From Helicobacter canis (GTDB lineage: Bacteria > Campylobacterota > Campylobacteria > Campylobacterales > Helicobacteraceae), in NCBI RefSeq assembly GCF_900451095.1, contig NZ_UGHV01000001.1, positions 992,001 through 1,056,000 of the forward strand: a stretch of 64,000 bases of DNA, in the 5' to 3' direction. Made by a program: the position numbers and the translations under genes. The notes beneath the pieces are model-generated. The model did no database searches, was not told where the DNA came from, and worked only from the letters and a program-made list of their open reading frames with translations. This document shows, piece by piece, positions 1 through 9,378 of this stretch (the stretch's first letter is position 1; each line of letters starts with the position of its first letter).

Positions 1-1
1 A

Positions 2-151
2 AAGGACTACGCAAAGCTAAAGATAGAAGCGGATAATGCTATCACCAAAGGTGGCGTGATCATCGCAAATGGCGGCGGGATCATTGATGGGAGTATCGCA
101 AATCGCTATAAAACTTTGAAGCAAAGTGTTTTGGATAATTTGAAAGATTAA
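2..151 (+). CDS. fliH: FliH C-terminal fragment, flagellar export ATPase regulator (5' end outside window)
   Basis: An open frame runs from the window edge to a TAA at 149-151 and gives 49 residues. The tail contains GGVIIANGGGIIDGSIANR followed by a short basic helix. This is the pattern of the C-terminal domain of FliH and of V/A-type ATPase subunit E, where a Gly-Gly-Val strand is followed by an (I)DGS/DAS turn and an R-x5-L helix. FliH is the cytoplasmic stator-like regulator of the FliI export ATPase. Position supports the call, because in H. pylori fliH (HP0353) lies directly before dxs (HP0354), as here. Only the tail is visible, so the assignment rests on this short motif and on synteny. 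Confidence 0.7.
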   Translation, partial: KDYAKLKIEADNAITKGGVIIANGGGIIDGSIANRYKTLKQSVLDNLKD

Positions 152-160
152 GGCGTTGTT

Positions 161-2023
161 ATGGCAGTTTTCCCACCTAAGCCACTTAAGCAAATGGAGC
201 TAGCAGAGCTAGAGAATCTCTGTGCTGATATTCGCGCTAGAATCCTTGAAGTCGTAAGCCAAAATGGCGGGCATTTAAGCTCCACACTTGGTGCAGTAGA
301 GCTAATTGTGGCTATGCACTATGTCTTTGATTACACAAAATCCCCCTTTATCTTTGATGTATCCCACCAAGCCTATGCGCATAAGCTGCTTACAGGGCGA
401 TATGATGAGTTTGCAAGCTTGCGGAAGTTTGGTGGGGTGAGTGGATTCTGCAAGCCAAGTGAGTCAAGCGCGGATTATTTTGTCGCTGGACATAGCTCGA
501 CTTCTATCTCACTAGGTGTAGGCGCGGCAAAGGCTATGGCTTTGCGCGGTGAAAAAGCAATGCCCATCGTGCTGATTGGCGATGGCAGTATGAGTGCTGG
601 GCTTGTGTATGAGGCGTTAAATGAGCTAGGCGATAGAAAATACCCTATGCTTATTATTTTGAATGACAATGAAATGAGTATCGCCAAGCCCATAGGCGCG
701 ATTTCTAGGCATTTATCGCAAATCATCTCCCACCCGATGTATCAATCTTTCCGCAACTTTACAAAAAAATGGCTAGAGAAAATGCCAGATTCTGCGACTT
801 ATCTTGCTAAACGCTTTGAAGAATCCCTAAAGCTCATCACACCCGGGATTTTGTTTGAAGAAATGGGGATTGACTATATCGGTCCAATTGATGGGCATAA
901 TCTTAGTGATTTAATCTTTTGCTTCAAAAGGGCGCAGGATTTGGGACGCCCAATAGTCGTGCATACACAGACCATTAAGGGCAAGGGCTATGAGATCGCT
1001 GAAGGTCCTTATGAGAAGTGGCACGGCGTAGGGGCGTTTGATCTTGCAACCGGGCAAGCCTTGAAAAAATCCGCGCAAGTCCCCACGCCCACACAAGTGT
1101 ATGCACGCGTGCTAGGCGAGCTTGCTAGAGATGATGAAAGAGTCGCGGGCGTTACAGCAGCGATGCCTGGTGGCACAGGGCTTGGCGAGCTGATTGACAT
1201 ATATCCAGATAGATTCTGGGATACAGGCATTGCCGAGCAGCATAGTGTAACCTCTATGGCAGCTATGGCAAAGGAGGGCTTTATCCCCTTTGTGAGTATC
1301 TACTCGACATTTTTGCAGCGAGCCTTTGATCAAATTGTCCACGATGTGGGGATTATGGGGCTGCCGGTGCGCTTTAGTATCGATAGAGCGGGCATTGTGG
1401 GCGAAGATGGCGAGACGCATCAAGGGCTTTTTGATATTGCGTATTTGCGTATGATCCCGGGCTTTGTGCTTTTTGCCCCGCGCGATAATGCCACGCTTAG
1501 ACTTGCCATAGAGTTTGCCTATAAATTTTCTAGCGCACCTTGTGCTTACCGCTATCCGCGCAATGCTTTTTGCCTAGAAGAGGGCAGTTATAAAGCAAGC
1601 GAATTTGTGCTAGGTGAGCTAGAAGTTTTGCGACAGGGCAGGCAAATCGCACTTATCGGCTATGGCAATGGCGTGGGTAGGGCGGATAAAGTCTATCGTG
1701 CTTTGTGTGATTTGGGCTTTGCTCCTAGTCTTATTGATCTGCGCTTTTGTAAGCCACTGCCCAAAGAGCTAGAATCCACTTTACGCACGCATAAAATCGC
1801 CTTTGTCTTTAGCGATAGTTATAGAGATGGTGGCGTGGGCAGTGCGATATTGGAGCAGGCAAGCGCGTGGGAGGTGCTGCTGCCACTTTATAGCCTTGAG
1901 CTAGAATCCACTTTTGTCCCGCACGGCGATACAAAGAGTGTCGAGCACTCGGTGGGGCTTAGCGAGCAGGCGTTGCTTGAGCGCGTGCTTAGCAAGCTTA
2001 GATCTCACAATATCACTCCATAG
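161..2023 (+). CDS. dxs: 1-deoxy-D-xylulose-5-phosphate synthase
   Basis: This 620-residue thiamine-diphosphate enzyme condenses pyruvate with glyceraldehyde-3-phosphate, the first step of the MEP isoprenoid pathway. The N-terminal pyrimidine/PP half has the SHQAYAHKLLTGR segment and the ThDP/Mg motif GDGSMSAGLVYEALN near residue 142. The transketolase-like middle domain carries DTGIAEQH, and the C-terminal transketolase domain is complete. Length is normal for the family. It starts 9 bases after fliH, with AAGG upstream. Two exact copies of the GTGGATTCTAG word (reverse orientation, 1769-1779 and 1901-1911) lie in its last third and are read as LEST. ispDF, a later enzyme of the same pathway, is also in this window at about 50 kb. 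Confidence 0.97.
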   Translation: MAVFPPKPLKQMELAELENLCADIRARILEVVSQNGGHLSSTLGAVELIVAMHYVFDYTKSPFIFDVSHQAYAHKLLTGRYDEFASLRKFGGVSGFCKPSESSADYFVAGHSSTSISLGVGAAKAMALRGEKAMPIVLIGDGSMSAGLVYEALNELGDRKYPMLIILNDNEMSIAKPIGAISRHLSQIISHPMYQSFRNFTKKWLEKMPDSATYLAKRFEESLKLITPGILFEEMGIDYIGPIDGHNLSDLIFCFKRAQDLGRPIVVHTQTIKGKGYEIAEGPYEKWHGVGAFDLATGQALKKSAQVPTPTQVYARVLGELARDDERVAGVTAAMPGGTGLGELIDIYPDRFWDTGIAEQHSVTSMAAMAKEGFIPFVSIYSTFLQRAFDQIVHDVGIMGLPVRFSIDRAGIVGEDGETHQGLFDIAYLRMIPGFVLFAPRDNATLRLAIEFAYKFSSAPCAYRYPRNAFCLEEGSYKASEFVLGELEVLRQGRQIALIGYGNGVGRADKVYRALCDLGFAPSLIDLRFCKPLPKELESTLRTHKIAFVFSDSYRDGGVGSAILEQASAWEVLLPLYSLELESTFVPHGDTKSVEHSVGLSEQALLERVLSKLRSHNITP

Positions 2024-2031
2024 GCGAGGCT

Positions 2032-2442
2032 ATGAGTATAGAGAGTAAAGAGGGCTTTGAGTTTAGCTTTGATAGCTCGGCGTGCGGTAGCTGCGGAGGG
2101 CGGTGCTGTGTGGGGGAGAGTGGCTATATCTTTCTCACGCTCAAAGAAGCAGAATCCATCGCCACATCGCTGAGAGTGGCGTTTGAGGACTTTGTCTTGC
2201 GCTATGTCAAAAAGGTCGGCTACCGCTTTTCACTGATTGAAAAGCCCTATGAAGATGGCTTTGCGTGCGTGTTTTTTGACACCACAAAAAAGCAGTGCGG
2301 GATCTATGAGAAGCGTCCAGCGCAGTGCAGGGCGTTTCCCTTTTGGCAGGGACTTAGGGCAAGAGAGCAGTTTGCAGAGCTTTGCACGCTTTGCCCGGGA
2401 ATTGTGCGCACGCAAAGCAAGCCAGAAGATCACAGGAGATGA
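2032..2442 (+). CDS. YkgJ-family cysteine cluster protein
   Basis: A 136-residue protein with the cysteine arrangement of the YkgJ/UPF0153 family. CGSCGGRCC lies near residue 19, then CGIYEKRPAQCR in the middle and CTLCPG near the C-terminus. These cysteines are predicted to bind a metal or an Fe-S cluster, but no reaction is established for the family. The start is 8 bases after dxs. The end overlaps the next gene in a GATGA junction, so the three genes are probably cotranscribed. Family assignment is good; function is unknown. Confidence 0.85.
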   Translation: MSIESKEGFEFSFDSSACGSCGGRCCVGESGYIFLTLKEAESIATSLRVAFEDFVLRYVKKVGYRFSLIEKPYEDGFACVFFDTTKKQCGIYEKRPAQCRAFPFWQGLRAREQFAELCTLCPGIVRTQSKPEDHRR

Positions 2443-3737
2443 GAGTGAGAGCATATCTATGCAGCTTTGTTGTGATATTGTCTCTTTTGTGCGCTGATAG
2501 CAAGGAGGATGCAGCACTGCTCAATGGGGCTGATAGCTTGTATCGCGGTGATTTTGCCACTTCATTTGATGAGTTTATCTCGCTGTTTGAAGAGACCAAA
2601 GAGCCTTATTATGCCAAGCTTGCAGCCCAAGCAGCTATGGGGAAGCGTGATACTAAAAGTGCTTTGCTGCTTGCAGAGCTATATATCAAGCTTAGTGGTA
2701 ATGATGAAGATCTTATTATCAACAAAATTCTCGCTGATGTGTATGCGCAAAATGGGCAAATAGATCAGGCTATCAAGGTGCTAGAGAAAATTTACAAGCA
2801 AGAGCCTGGCAATGAAGTGGGCGAAGTGCTAGGCAATATGTATATGCTCCGCTCTATGCCCCAAAACGCCCAGCCCATATTTCAACAAATCTATGACACC
2901 ACACATCATATAGATATGCTAAAAAAGCTCCTTTTGGCATTTGTCGCACAAAAGCAGGAGCAAAAAGCCCTTGGCGTCTTATCGCAACATTTATTGCATT
3001 ATGGGTGTGAAGAGAGATTCTGCGAGGAGGCAATTGGCATATATACGGATTTGCGGGGGCTGGATTTTGCCAAAGATGTCTTTGAAAAACTCTATGTCAA
3101 AAACCCCACAATCCCCGCGGCTATGAATTTTATGCGCGTGCTTATCGCACTCAAGCAATTTCAAGAAGCCCAAGGCATAGCTAAGTCTTTTCCTTTTGAT
3201 AAGGGGCTGCTTTTGGATTTATATGTGATGCAAGGGGATTATGCAAGGGCGCAAAAAGAAGCTAGGCAAGCGTATGAGCAAAGCCAGAATCCTAAATTCC
3301 TAGCTTTAGAGGCGGTATATGAGTTTAGCGCGCAAGAGCAGCCTACGCACAAGCAAGCAGAATCTATTGCCAAAAAGCTTGGTGAAGCCATTGCCCTACT
3401 TCAGGCTAAGGGGCGGCAAGAAAGCCAGCCAGAAACCCCGCAAGATGCGTTTTTCTACAATTTTTATGGGTATTTGCTTATTGATTATGAGATTGATATT
3501 AAGCGCGGTATGGAGTATGTGCAAAAGGCTTTGGCGATCGAGCCTTATGCGATTGCGTATGTGGATTCTCTGGCGTGGGGGTATTATAAGCTTGGAGATT
3601 GTGAGCGTGCGATAAAGGCATTTTCTCAAATCCCAAAAGACCAGATCGCAAACAACCCAGACTTGCGCGCCCATAGCTACCAGATAGAAGGCGTGTGCGG
3701 CAAGCAAGATATGAGTCAAAAAAGAGTCAAGCAATGA
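2439..3737 (+). CDS. Tetratricopeptide-repeat exported protein
   Basis: The start is taken at ATG 2439, which overlaps the previous stop in ATGA and has CACAGGA just upstream; a longer in-frame ATG at 2382 lies inside the previous gene. The first ~20 residues (MRVRAYLCSFVVILSLLCAD) form a signal peptide, and the Cys could be a weak lipobox. The remaining ~410 residues are alpha-helical, with repeated A-x3-Y and G-x2-A patterns typical of degenerate TPR units, for example around AQNGQIDQAIKVLEKIYKQ and the C-terminal GMEYVQKALAIEPYAIAYVD. It is probably a periplasmic or membrane-attached protein-protein scaffold. No specific partner can be read from the sequence. Confidence 0.75.
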   Translation: MRVRAYLCSFVVILSLLCADSKEDAALLNGADSLYRGDFATSFDEFISLFEETKEPYYAKLAAQAAMGKRDTKSALLLAELYIKLSGNDEDLIINKILADVYAQNGQIDQAIKVLEKIYKQEPGNEVGEVLGNMYMLRSMPQNAQPIFQQIYDTTHHIDMLKKLLLAFVAQKQEQKALGVLSQHLLHYGCEERFCEEAIGIYTDLRGLDFAKDVFEKLYVKNPTIPAAMNFMRVLIALKQFQEAQGIAKSFPFDKGLLLDLYVMQGDYARAQKEARQAYEQSQNPKFLALEAVYEFSAQEQPTHKQAESIAKKLGEAIALLQAKGRQESQPETPQDAFFYNFYGYLLIDYEIDIKRGMEYVQKALAIEPYAIAYVDSLAWGYYKLGDCERAIKAFSQIPKDQIANNPDLRAHSYQIEGVCGKQDMSQKRVKQ

Positions 3738-4420
3738 ATGCGCTTATGCGACTTTTCCAGCGATTTTCTTCGCCCAAAGCCCTAGAATCCACCTCCGCGC
3801 TTGCTGCTAGAATCCACTTTGAGCAAGAGCTTTTGCCCTTTGATTTACTTGGGCGATCGCTCTCTTATAATCCCTATCCACCGCGGTTTAAGGAGATGTT
3901 TCCCACGCTAGATTCTCCGCGTGGCGTGCTTGTGAAAGGCTTTGTGTTTGATGAGCTAGAATCCATTATAGCTACTTTGCAAGCACAAAGAGCAAATATC
4001 ATCGTGCTAGATCTCGCTAGAGATAGTGAAGCTAATCCCAGCGGGGAGGGCTTAGAGTGTATAGGGTATTTGCGCCATTATACAAACGCACTTATTGTGC
4101 TAAAAGATAGCTTCATTACCCCCTATCAAATCCTACAAGCAGTGGTATATGGTGCAGATGGGATTGTGCTTGATCGCGATAGTAAGGGGCATAAGGAGCT
4201 ACTAGAATTTGCCTTTAGGCTAAATTGTATGGGCTTTTATATGATTAAGACACTAAAAGACATAAAATCCGCCGTGCTAGCAAAGGCGCAGGGCGTGTTT
4301 GTCGATGATAGTGTGTATGATGAGCTTGTGTCATTGATCCCACAATCCAAATGTATCTGCCACTTTGTGCCTAAAGACCGCATAGCTACGCGAGCGGATT
4401 TTATGTGTGTGCAAGTATAG
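3734..4420 (+). CDS. TrpC-like TIM-barrel protein, degenerate paralog of indole-3-glycerol phosphate synthase
   Basis: The start is set at ATG 3734, overlapping the previous stop (ATGA). The 228-residue product keeps the central part of the IGP-synthase fold: LIVLKDSFITPYQILQAVV followed by GADGIVLD corresponds to the strand that carries the catalytic Lys in TrpC (L-R-K-D-F-I-x2-P-Y-Q). The N-terminal substrate-binding region with the usual K-x-S-P-S-K-G signature is not recognisable, and the C-terminal Glu/Asn/Ser motifs are not clear. It is therefore probably not a functional TrpC. No other trp genes are nearby. Two 11-bp uptake-like words (3782 and 3807) lie in the N-terminal coding part. 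The fold call is an inference from one well-conserved segment. Confidence 0.55.
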   Translation: MNALMRLFQRFSSPKALESTSALAARIHFEQELLPFDLLGRSLSYNPYPPRFKEMFPTLDSPRGVLVKGFVFDELESIIATLQAQRANIIVLDLARDSEANPSGEGLECIGYLRHYTNALIVLKDSFITPYQILQAVVYGADGIVLDRDSKGHKELLEFAFRLNCMGFYMIKTLKDIKSAVLAKAQGVFVDDSVYDELVSLIPQSKCICHFVPKDRIATRADFMCVQV

Positions 4421-4427
4421 AGGCTAT

Positions 4428-5450
4428 GTGAAGATACGCGTCATTTGTGGGGCAAGCACGCGGACACTTGAAGTGGATTCTAGCACACGGCTTGATGAGT
4501 GCGTGGCTTTGGGGATAGAAACTTCGCGCAATCAAGCCCAAGCATTGATTAAGCAAGGGGCAATCACGCTAAATGGCACATTGTGTCAAAAATGTGGGCT
4601 AAGGCTCACCGCAGATACGAGCATATCGATCGCGCTGCCCCCCAGCACGCAGGCAAAGCCCACTACACAAGTCCCAGAGATGGCAATCACTAGAATCTAT
4701 GAAGATGAAGAGCTGTTGATTTTAAACAAGCCCCCACATCTCGTAGTCCATAGTGCGCCAAGTGTGAGAGAAGCGACTCTAGTAGATTGGCTACAAGCAC
4801 AAGGAGTAATGCTCTCCACCCTAAGCGGAGCGCATCGCGCTGGAATTGTGCATAGGCTAGATAAGCAGACAAGCGGGGCGATCGCCATTGCTAAGACAAA
4901 TGCCGCACACGCATATTTAAGCCAGCAGCTCAAAGATCGGGCTATGGGGCGGTATTATGTAGCACTCATTGATAAGCCACTTAAAGAGCCGCGAATGATT
5001 GCTTGCAATCTCGCTCGCCACCCAAATAATCGCCTAAAAATGGCAAATATCGATGCTATGGGGCAGCATAGCACTGCAGCTAGATTTTCGCAAAGTGTCT
5101 TTATCCCACTTATCAACACGCAAGAGACTTCACTACTTGCCATTAAGCTCTATACCGGGCGCACGCACCAAATCCGCGCACATTTAGAGAGTATCAATCG
5201 CCACATTGTGGGGGATAGGCTGTATGGTTATAGCGGTGCGCTAGAGTGCCGCGTAATGCTGCACGCATATTTGCTCTATCTCACGCACCCAGCTACGCAT
5301 AAGCAGATGGTTTTCCGTGCTGGGATCTTTGGAGATATGCTACAATGCGCGCAAGAGATTTTTGGGGTAAAGGAATTTGATGAGGCAATTAGGCAAGATG
5401 AGATTGTGCAGGCTTTTAATCACTGGGATAGTGCTTATAGGGCTAAGTAG
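4428..5450 (+). CDS. RluA/RluD-family pseudouridine synthase
   Basis: An N-terminal S4 RNA-binding domain (about residues 10-65, RLDECVALGIETSRNQAQAL) is followed by a pseudouridine synthase domain. That domain has the catalytic motif HRLDKQTSGAIAIAKT, where Asp is the nucleophile, and the C-terminal GRTHQIRAHL. It isomerises specific uridines of rRNA or tRNA; in H. pylori the syntenic gene is HP0745. I prefer the GTG start at 4428, with AGAGG four bases upstream. An in-frame ATG at 4407 would overlap the preceding gene by 14 bases. The C-terminal end overlaps the next lipoprotein gene by about 50 bases. Substrate position cannot be read from the sequence. Confidence 0.9.
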   Translation: MKIRVICGASTRTLEVDSSTRLDECVALGIETSRNQAQALIKQGAITLNGTLCQKCGLRLTADTSISIALPPSTQAKPTTQVPEMAITRIYEDEELLILNKPPHLVVHSAPSVREATLVDWLQAQGVMLSTLSGAHRAGIVHRLDKQTSGAIAIAKTNAAHAYLSQQLKDRAMGRYYVALIDKPLKEPRMIACNLARHPNNRLKMANIDAMGQHSTAARFSQSVFIPLINTQETSLLAIKLYTGRTHQIRAHLESINRHIVGDRLYGYSGALECRVMLHAYLLYLTHPATHKQMVFRAGIFGDMLQCAQEIFGVKEFDEAIRQDEIVQAFNHWDSAYRAK

Positions 5451-6624
5451 TTGTGGGGGCAAAAGCACTTCCTTAGGATTTTTAAGCGCGCAAGATAAGC
5501 TTGATCCAAATCTCCCAATAATCGCTCAAGTGCGCACCATAGCTGATGTAAGCTCTATCGCGCTAGAGTGGGATCGCGTGCCAAACCCCAATGCGATAAA
5601 GGGCTTTGTCATCTTCCAAAATAACGCCAACACGAGCAAAAAAATCGCCACGATCAAAAACCCCTATGCCACGCATTATGTTGTGGATTCTCTCTTGCCA
5701 GAGACTTCCTACTCTTTCCAAATCGCCACGCTTGGGGCTGATAATGCTATCTCGCAAAAATCTCAAGCAATCTCTGTGAAAACATCATTTATCGATCCTG
5801 TTGAAAAGGTCTTTGCTTCAAAAGACTATGCCAAAAAAATCAAGCTCATTTGGAGTCCCCACCCAAATCCTAGCATTACGCGCTACATTATCCAGCGCAA
5901 GAATCCAAATGGCGCATTTCTCAATATCGCTACGATCAAAAATCGCTTGCTTGTAGAGTATTTTGATGAGAATCTAGCTGATGCGCAAGACTACATTTAT
6001 CGCATTATCGCGCAAGATCTTAATGGGATCAAATCTCGTCCAAGCGCAGAGACGCAAGGCTTTACAAGGCAAAAGCCAAAGACAATTACTGCAATGCAAG
6101 CGAGCCAAAATCTAGCCAAAAATATCCAGCTAAGCTGGGAGGCTGTCCCTGATATTGCCCGCTATGAGATTTATACTTCTAGCACTATTGATGGCACTTA
6201 TAAGCCACTTGTGCAGGTCAATAAGACTTACTATACCCATAAGATTGGCAAAGATGGCGTGGAGCTATTTTACAAAGTGCGTGCGATTGATGATAATGAT
6301 GTCGCAAGCGATTTGCCAAATGGCGCGACAAAGGGCGCGACCCTCCCCCCACCGCCTACGCCAATCATCACTAAAGGACAAATCCAAAATAGCCACGCTT
6401 TGATAGAATGGGAGATTATCAACAATGCGCGTGTAAAAGCCTATGCGGTATATCGCTATGAAGGGCGTTTGGGGAGTCCATTGCGCTTTGGCAACACGAT
6501 AAAAAATAGCTTCACAGATAAAGAAATGCAAAAAGGCAAGCGGTATATCTATAAAGTCGTCTCTGTTGATGAAGAGGGGAATGAATCACTCCCAAGCAAA
6601 GAAGTCGAGCTACTTCTCCAATAA
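5398..6624 (+). CDS. Fibronectin type III repeat lipoprotein
   Basis: The start at ATG 5398 gives a clean lipoprotein signal: MRLCRLLITGIVLIGLSSC with lipobox LSSC. An upstream ATG at 5377 would only lengthen the signal. The mature protein of about 390 residues consists of roughly four Fn3-like beta-sandwich repeats, each with an S-x-x-L-x-W strand (SIALEWD, IKLIWSPH, IQLSWEAV, ALIEWEII) and a later YxYKV/YSFQIA strand. It is the counterpart of H. pylori HP0746 by position, between the RluA-type gene and trmB. It is predicted to sit in the outer membrane or periplasm. Function is not established; Fn3 repeats usually mediate binding. Confidence 0.85.
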   Translation: MRLCRLLITGIVLIGLSSCGGKSTSLGFLSAQDKLDPNLPIIAQVRTIADVSSIALEWDRVPNPNAIKGFVIFQNNANTSKKIATIKNPYATHYVVDSLLPETSYSFQIATLGADNAISQKSQAISVKTSFIDPVEKVFASKDYAKKIKLIWSPHPNPSITRYIIQRKNPNGAFLNIATIKNRLLVEYFDENLADAQDYIYRIIAQDLNGIKSRPSAETQGFTRQKPKTITAMQASQNLAKNIQLSWEAVPDIARYEIYTSSTIDGTYKPLVQVNKTYYTHKIGKDGVELFYKVRAIDDNDVASDLPNGATKGATLPPPPTPIITKGQIQNSHALIEWEIINNARVKAYAVYRYEGRLGSPLRFGNTIKNSFTDKEMQKGKRYIYKVVSVDEEGNESLPSKEVELLLQ

Positions 6625-7910
6625 TGCCACACTTCATCGCTAAAGTCCCAAAACCCCAAAGCTTAGATAGCGCACAGGTGGATTCTATGCCTTATGCCTA
6701 TAAGCTCCATAGCCTAAAATCTAGCAATCTTGCCCTTATAGCTATGCCCTATATGTATCAAAATAAGTCAAGATTGTGTTTTGTCTATGAAATCACACGC
6801 GCAAATGATGTGCTACTAAAGGGCGTAAAAAGCCTGCGTCCTATCCCAAGTGGCATATTAAAAATGTCCTTGCAGATACTAAGCAAGCATTATGAAATCG
6901 TGCAAGACAATCTCGCGCTCACTGCCTTAAAGCAGCAGGTTGATAGCCCATTTTTACTAGGCGATACAGAAGTGCTAGCCATAGTAGAATCCACACAATC
7001 CACAGCACCACATAAGCGCGTAATTTTGGAAATTGGCTTTGGCAGTGGTAGGCATATTTTGCATTTAGCTAAAGAGCATAAAGATGCTTTAGTGATAGGG
7101 CTAGAGATCCATACGCCCTCCATCGAGCAGGTGCTACGCCAAATTGAGATTCTAGGCTTGGACAATCTCTATGTATCACGCCTTGATGCAAGGCAATTTC
7201 TGTGCTGTGCTAGCAGCGGGAGTGTGAGTGAGATATTTATCCATTTTCCCGTGCCTTGGAATAGCGTGAAAAATCGCCGCGTGCTAAATGCCAAGCCCTT
7301 GCAAGAAGTGCTACGCGTGCTAGGAGATGATGGCTATCTAGAATTTCGCACAGATGATAGGGAGTATTTTGATGATGTGCTAAGTTTAGCCAAAGATAAT
7401 GCTTGTGCTAGAGCGACTTATACAATCAACACTAAACAAAGCATAACAAGCAAATATGAAGCAAGGTGGCTAGCACAGGATAAGGATATTTTCACCATTA
7501 CCATTACGCCAAAGGCAAGACCTTCAAAAGTGGATTCTAGGGAGAGCTGGCAAAAATGTGCGTTTGGGTTTGATAAAAAATTGGTAAAATCCACTTTGGC
7601 AAAAGTATCTACACAAGATGTTTTGCAGCCTAATCAAAAGCATAGAGAGATATTTGCTTATCTGTGGGAGAAGCGTTGTTTTGAGCAAGGGTTTTTGTGC
7701 GTGCAAGATGTGTATGTTTCAGCCACGCGCGATAGAGTGGCGTTTTTGGTGCATTTTGGGGACTTTCAGTATCCTTGCACGCGTTTGATTGTGTTTGAAT
7801 CAAATAGTGTAGATGGCTATGTGGGGCAGTATCTCCCAGAGCCACCACTTCAAAACCCCGCAAATATGCAGGCACACGAGCTATTTACTACAATATTGGA
7901 GAGTATATGA
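6624..7910 (+). CDS. trmB: tRNA (guanine-N7-)-methyltransferase
   Basis: The 428-residue product has a Rossmann SAM-binding motif VILEIGFGSGRHILHLAKEH near residue 135, then IHFPVPWNSVKNRRVLN and EFRTDDREYF, which are the conserved TrmB motifs for m7G46 formation in tRNA. It is longer than the ~230-residue E. coli enzyme because it has N- and C-terminal extensions, as the H. pylori protein (HP0747) does. Its ATG shares one base with the preceding stop, and its stop overlaps ftsE. The extension around residues 290-330 contains one exact uptake-like word (7530-7540). Confidence 0.93.
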   Translation: MPHFIAKVPKPQSLDSAQVDSMPYAYKLHSLKSSNLALIAMPYMYQNKSRLCFVYEITRANDVLLKGVKSLRPIPSGILKMSLQILSKHYEIVQDNLALTALKQQVDSPFLLGDTEVLAIVESTQSTAPHKRVILEIGFGSGRHILHLAKEHKDALVIGLEIHTPSIEQVLRQIEILGLDNLYVSRLDARQFLCCASSGSVSEIFIHFPVPWNSVKNRRVLNAKPLQEVLRVLGDDGYLEFRTDDREYFDDVLSLAKDNACARATYTINTKQSITSKYEARWLAQDKDIFTITITPKARPSKVDSRESWQKCAFGFDKKLVKSTLAKVSTQDVLQPNQKHREIFAYLWEKRCFEQGFLCVQDVYVSATRDRVAFLVHFGDFQYPCTRLIVFESNSVDGYVGQYLPEPPLQNPANMQAHELFTTILESI

Positions 7911-8581
7911 GTATCATCACAGCAAACAATCTTACACTAGGCTACCAGAGAGAAGAGCCTGTCATCATCGATGCGAGCTTTACTATCAATAATAAGGATT
8001 TTGTCTTCATATCAGGACCAAGCGGTAGCGGGAAAAGCACTCTTCTTAGCTCGCTTTATGGGGCATTGACCCCGATGAGTGGGACTCTTAGCGTATGTGA
8101 TATAAATCTCACTAAGCATAAAGATAGCAATATCACTCGCTTGCGTCAAAAAATCGGCATTGTCTTTCAAGACTATAAACTCATAGAAGAATGGAATGTC
8201 GAGAAAAATATCACACTTCCTATGGTGATCAATGGCTATAAAAAAGATGCGTGCGAGGCGCAGACAGAAAAGCTACTTTCACATATAGGGCTTTTGCACA
8301 AGGCGACAAAATACCCCCTAGAGCTTAGTGGTGGGGAGCAGCAGCGCGTGGCTATGGCGCGTGCTATCGCGCATCGCCCAGCTTTGATTCTAGCTGATGA
8401 GCCTACGGGCAATCTTGATGATTTCTCTAGTGATATGATTTGGAGCTTGCTAAAAAGTGCCAATGAGCAGCTTGATATTACGATTGTTGTCGTTACTCAT
8501 CGCGTCCCTGTGCGCACAAATATCTCTTATAGGCATTTATTTATCGATCGAGAAAGGAATAGTATTTATGAGCAACATTAA
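7907..8581 (+). CDS. ftsE: Cell division ATP-binding protein FtsE
   Basis: An ABC ATPase of 224 residues, with Walker [10 protein letters not shown] near residue 38, the signature [14 protein letters not shown] and Walker [13 protein letters not shown]. FtsE energises FtsX at the division septum and, through it, activates periplasmic peptidoglycan hydrolase regulators. Identity rests on the ABC motifs together with the ftsX-like gene that follows. The start overlaps trmB by four bases, and the end overlaps ftsX by 14 bases. The same order is found in H. pylori (HP0748-HP0749). Confidence 0.95.
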   Translation: MSIITANNLTLGYQREEPVIIDASFTINNKDFVFISGPSGSGKSTLLSSLYGALTPMSGTLSVCDINLTKHKDSNITRLRQKIGIVFQDYKLIEEWNVEKNITLPMVINGYKKDACEAQTEKLLSHIGLLHKATKYPLELSGGEQQRVAMARAIAHRPALILADEPTGNLDDFSSDMIWSLLKSANEQLDITIVVVTHRVPVRTNISYRHLFIDRERNSIYEQH

Positions 8582-9377
8582 ACAACACTTTTTTTTACTT
8601 CTACCGCTGCTTGCATTGCTGTTTAGCCTTGAGAGCTTTTTGCTTATCAATCGCGCTATTGTGAGTAAAGAAGATAAACTTTTGCAGAATTATTCTATTG
8701 TGATTGCTAGTAAAAAGAAGCTTTCCCTTGAGATTATCCAGCAAAATATCCCAGAAGCCTTGTCTCTTGAGCCGGTTGATCCTAGCTTCATCTTAGAAAA
8801 AATCCGCGCCAATATGAATAATGAAGATTTTGAAAACATCAAAAAAGAGCTTTCACTCTACTATACGCTAAAGCTTGATTCTTTTCCTAGCCAGCGGCGT
8901 TTGCACGACATAGAATCCACTTTAAACAAAATCCCAAATATCATCAAGACAGAATCCTTTGCCAAAACACACAATCAAGCCTATCGTTTGCTATTTTTGA
9001 TCAAGTTTAGCATACAGACTTTCGCGCTTATTTTGGCAGTGCTTAGCGTGCTTTTGATGATTGATCAAATACGGATTTGGCATTTTGAGCATAGCAAACG
9101 AATGCAGATTATGCATTATTTAGGGGCGAGCGTGTGGATGCGCAATAGCTTTTTGCTAAAAGGTGCGATCAATGATGCAGTGATTGCGACTATTTTGGTG
9201 AGTGTTGGGTTTTTGTATTTTTCTACAACAGAGATGGCTAAAGATATGTTAAATGCTTTAGAGGTGGGGGCGGAAGTATTTAGGTTTGTGTATGATTTGG
9301 GGATTTTGCTAGGGGCTTCAATTGGTGCTTGTTTGTTTTGCGTGTTTGTGGCAATTAGCTTGCAAAGAAAGGTATAG
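8568..9377 (+). CDS. ftsX: Cell division protein FtsX
   Basis: The start is assigned to ATG 8568, after AGAAAGGA, giving 269 residues; the frame is open further upstream but lies inside ftsE. Layout is typical of FtsX: a cytoplasmic N-terminus, TM1 at about residues 7-28 (FFLLLPLLALLFSLESFLL), a periplasmic domain of about 130 residues, then three more TM segments. The periplasmic loop is the part that contacts EnvC-like activators, and the next gene encodes such a protein. A T8 run at 8589-8596 lies within the first TM codons. Confidence 0.92.
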   Translation: MSNIKQHFFLLLPLLALLFSLESFLLINRAIVSKEDKLLQNYSIVIASKKKLSLEIIQQNIPEALSLEPVDPSFILEKIRANMNNEDFENIKKELSLYYTLKLDSFPSQRRLHDIESTLNKIPNIIKTESFAKTHNQAYRLLFLIKFSIQTFALILAVLSVLLMIDQIRIWHFEHSKRMQIMHYLGASVWMRNSFLLKGAINDAVIATILVSVGFLYFSTTEMAKDMLNALEVGAEVFRFVYDLGILLGASIGACLFCVFVAISLQRKV

Positions 9378-9378
9378 A

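Noticed and set aside
4407-4427. ATG 4407 as the start of the RluA-type gene
   Set aside because: It would overlap the preceding gene and add seven non-conserved residues; GTG 4428 with AGAGG fits better, although 4407 cannot be excluded.
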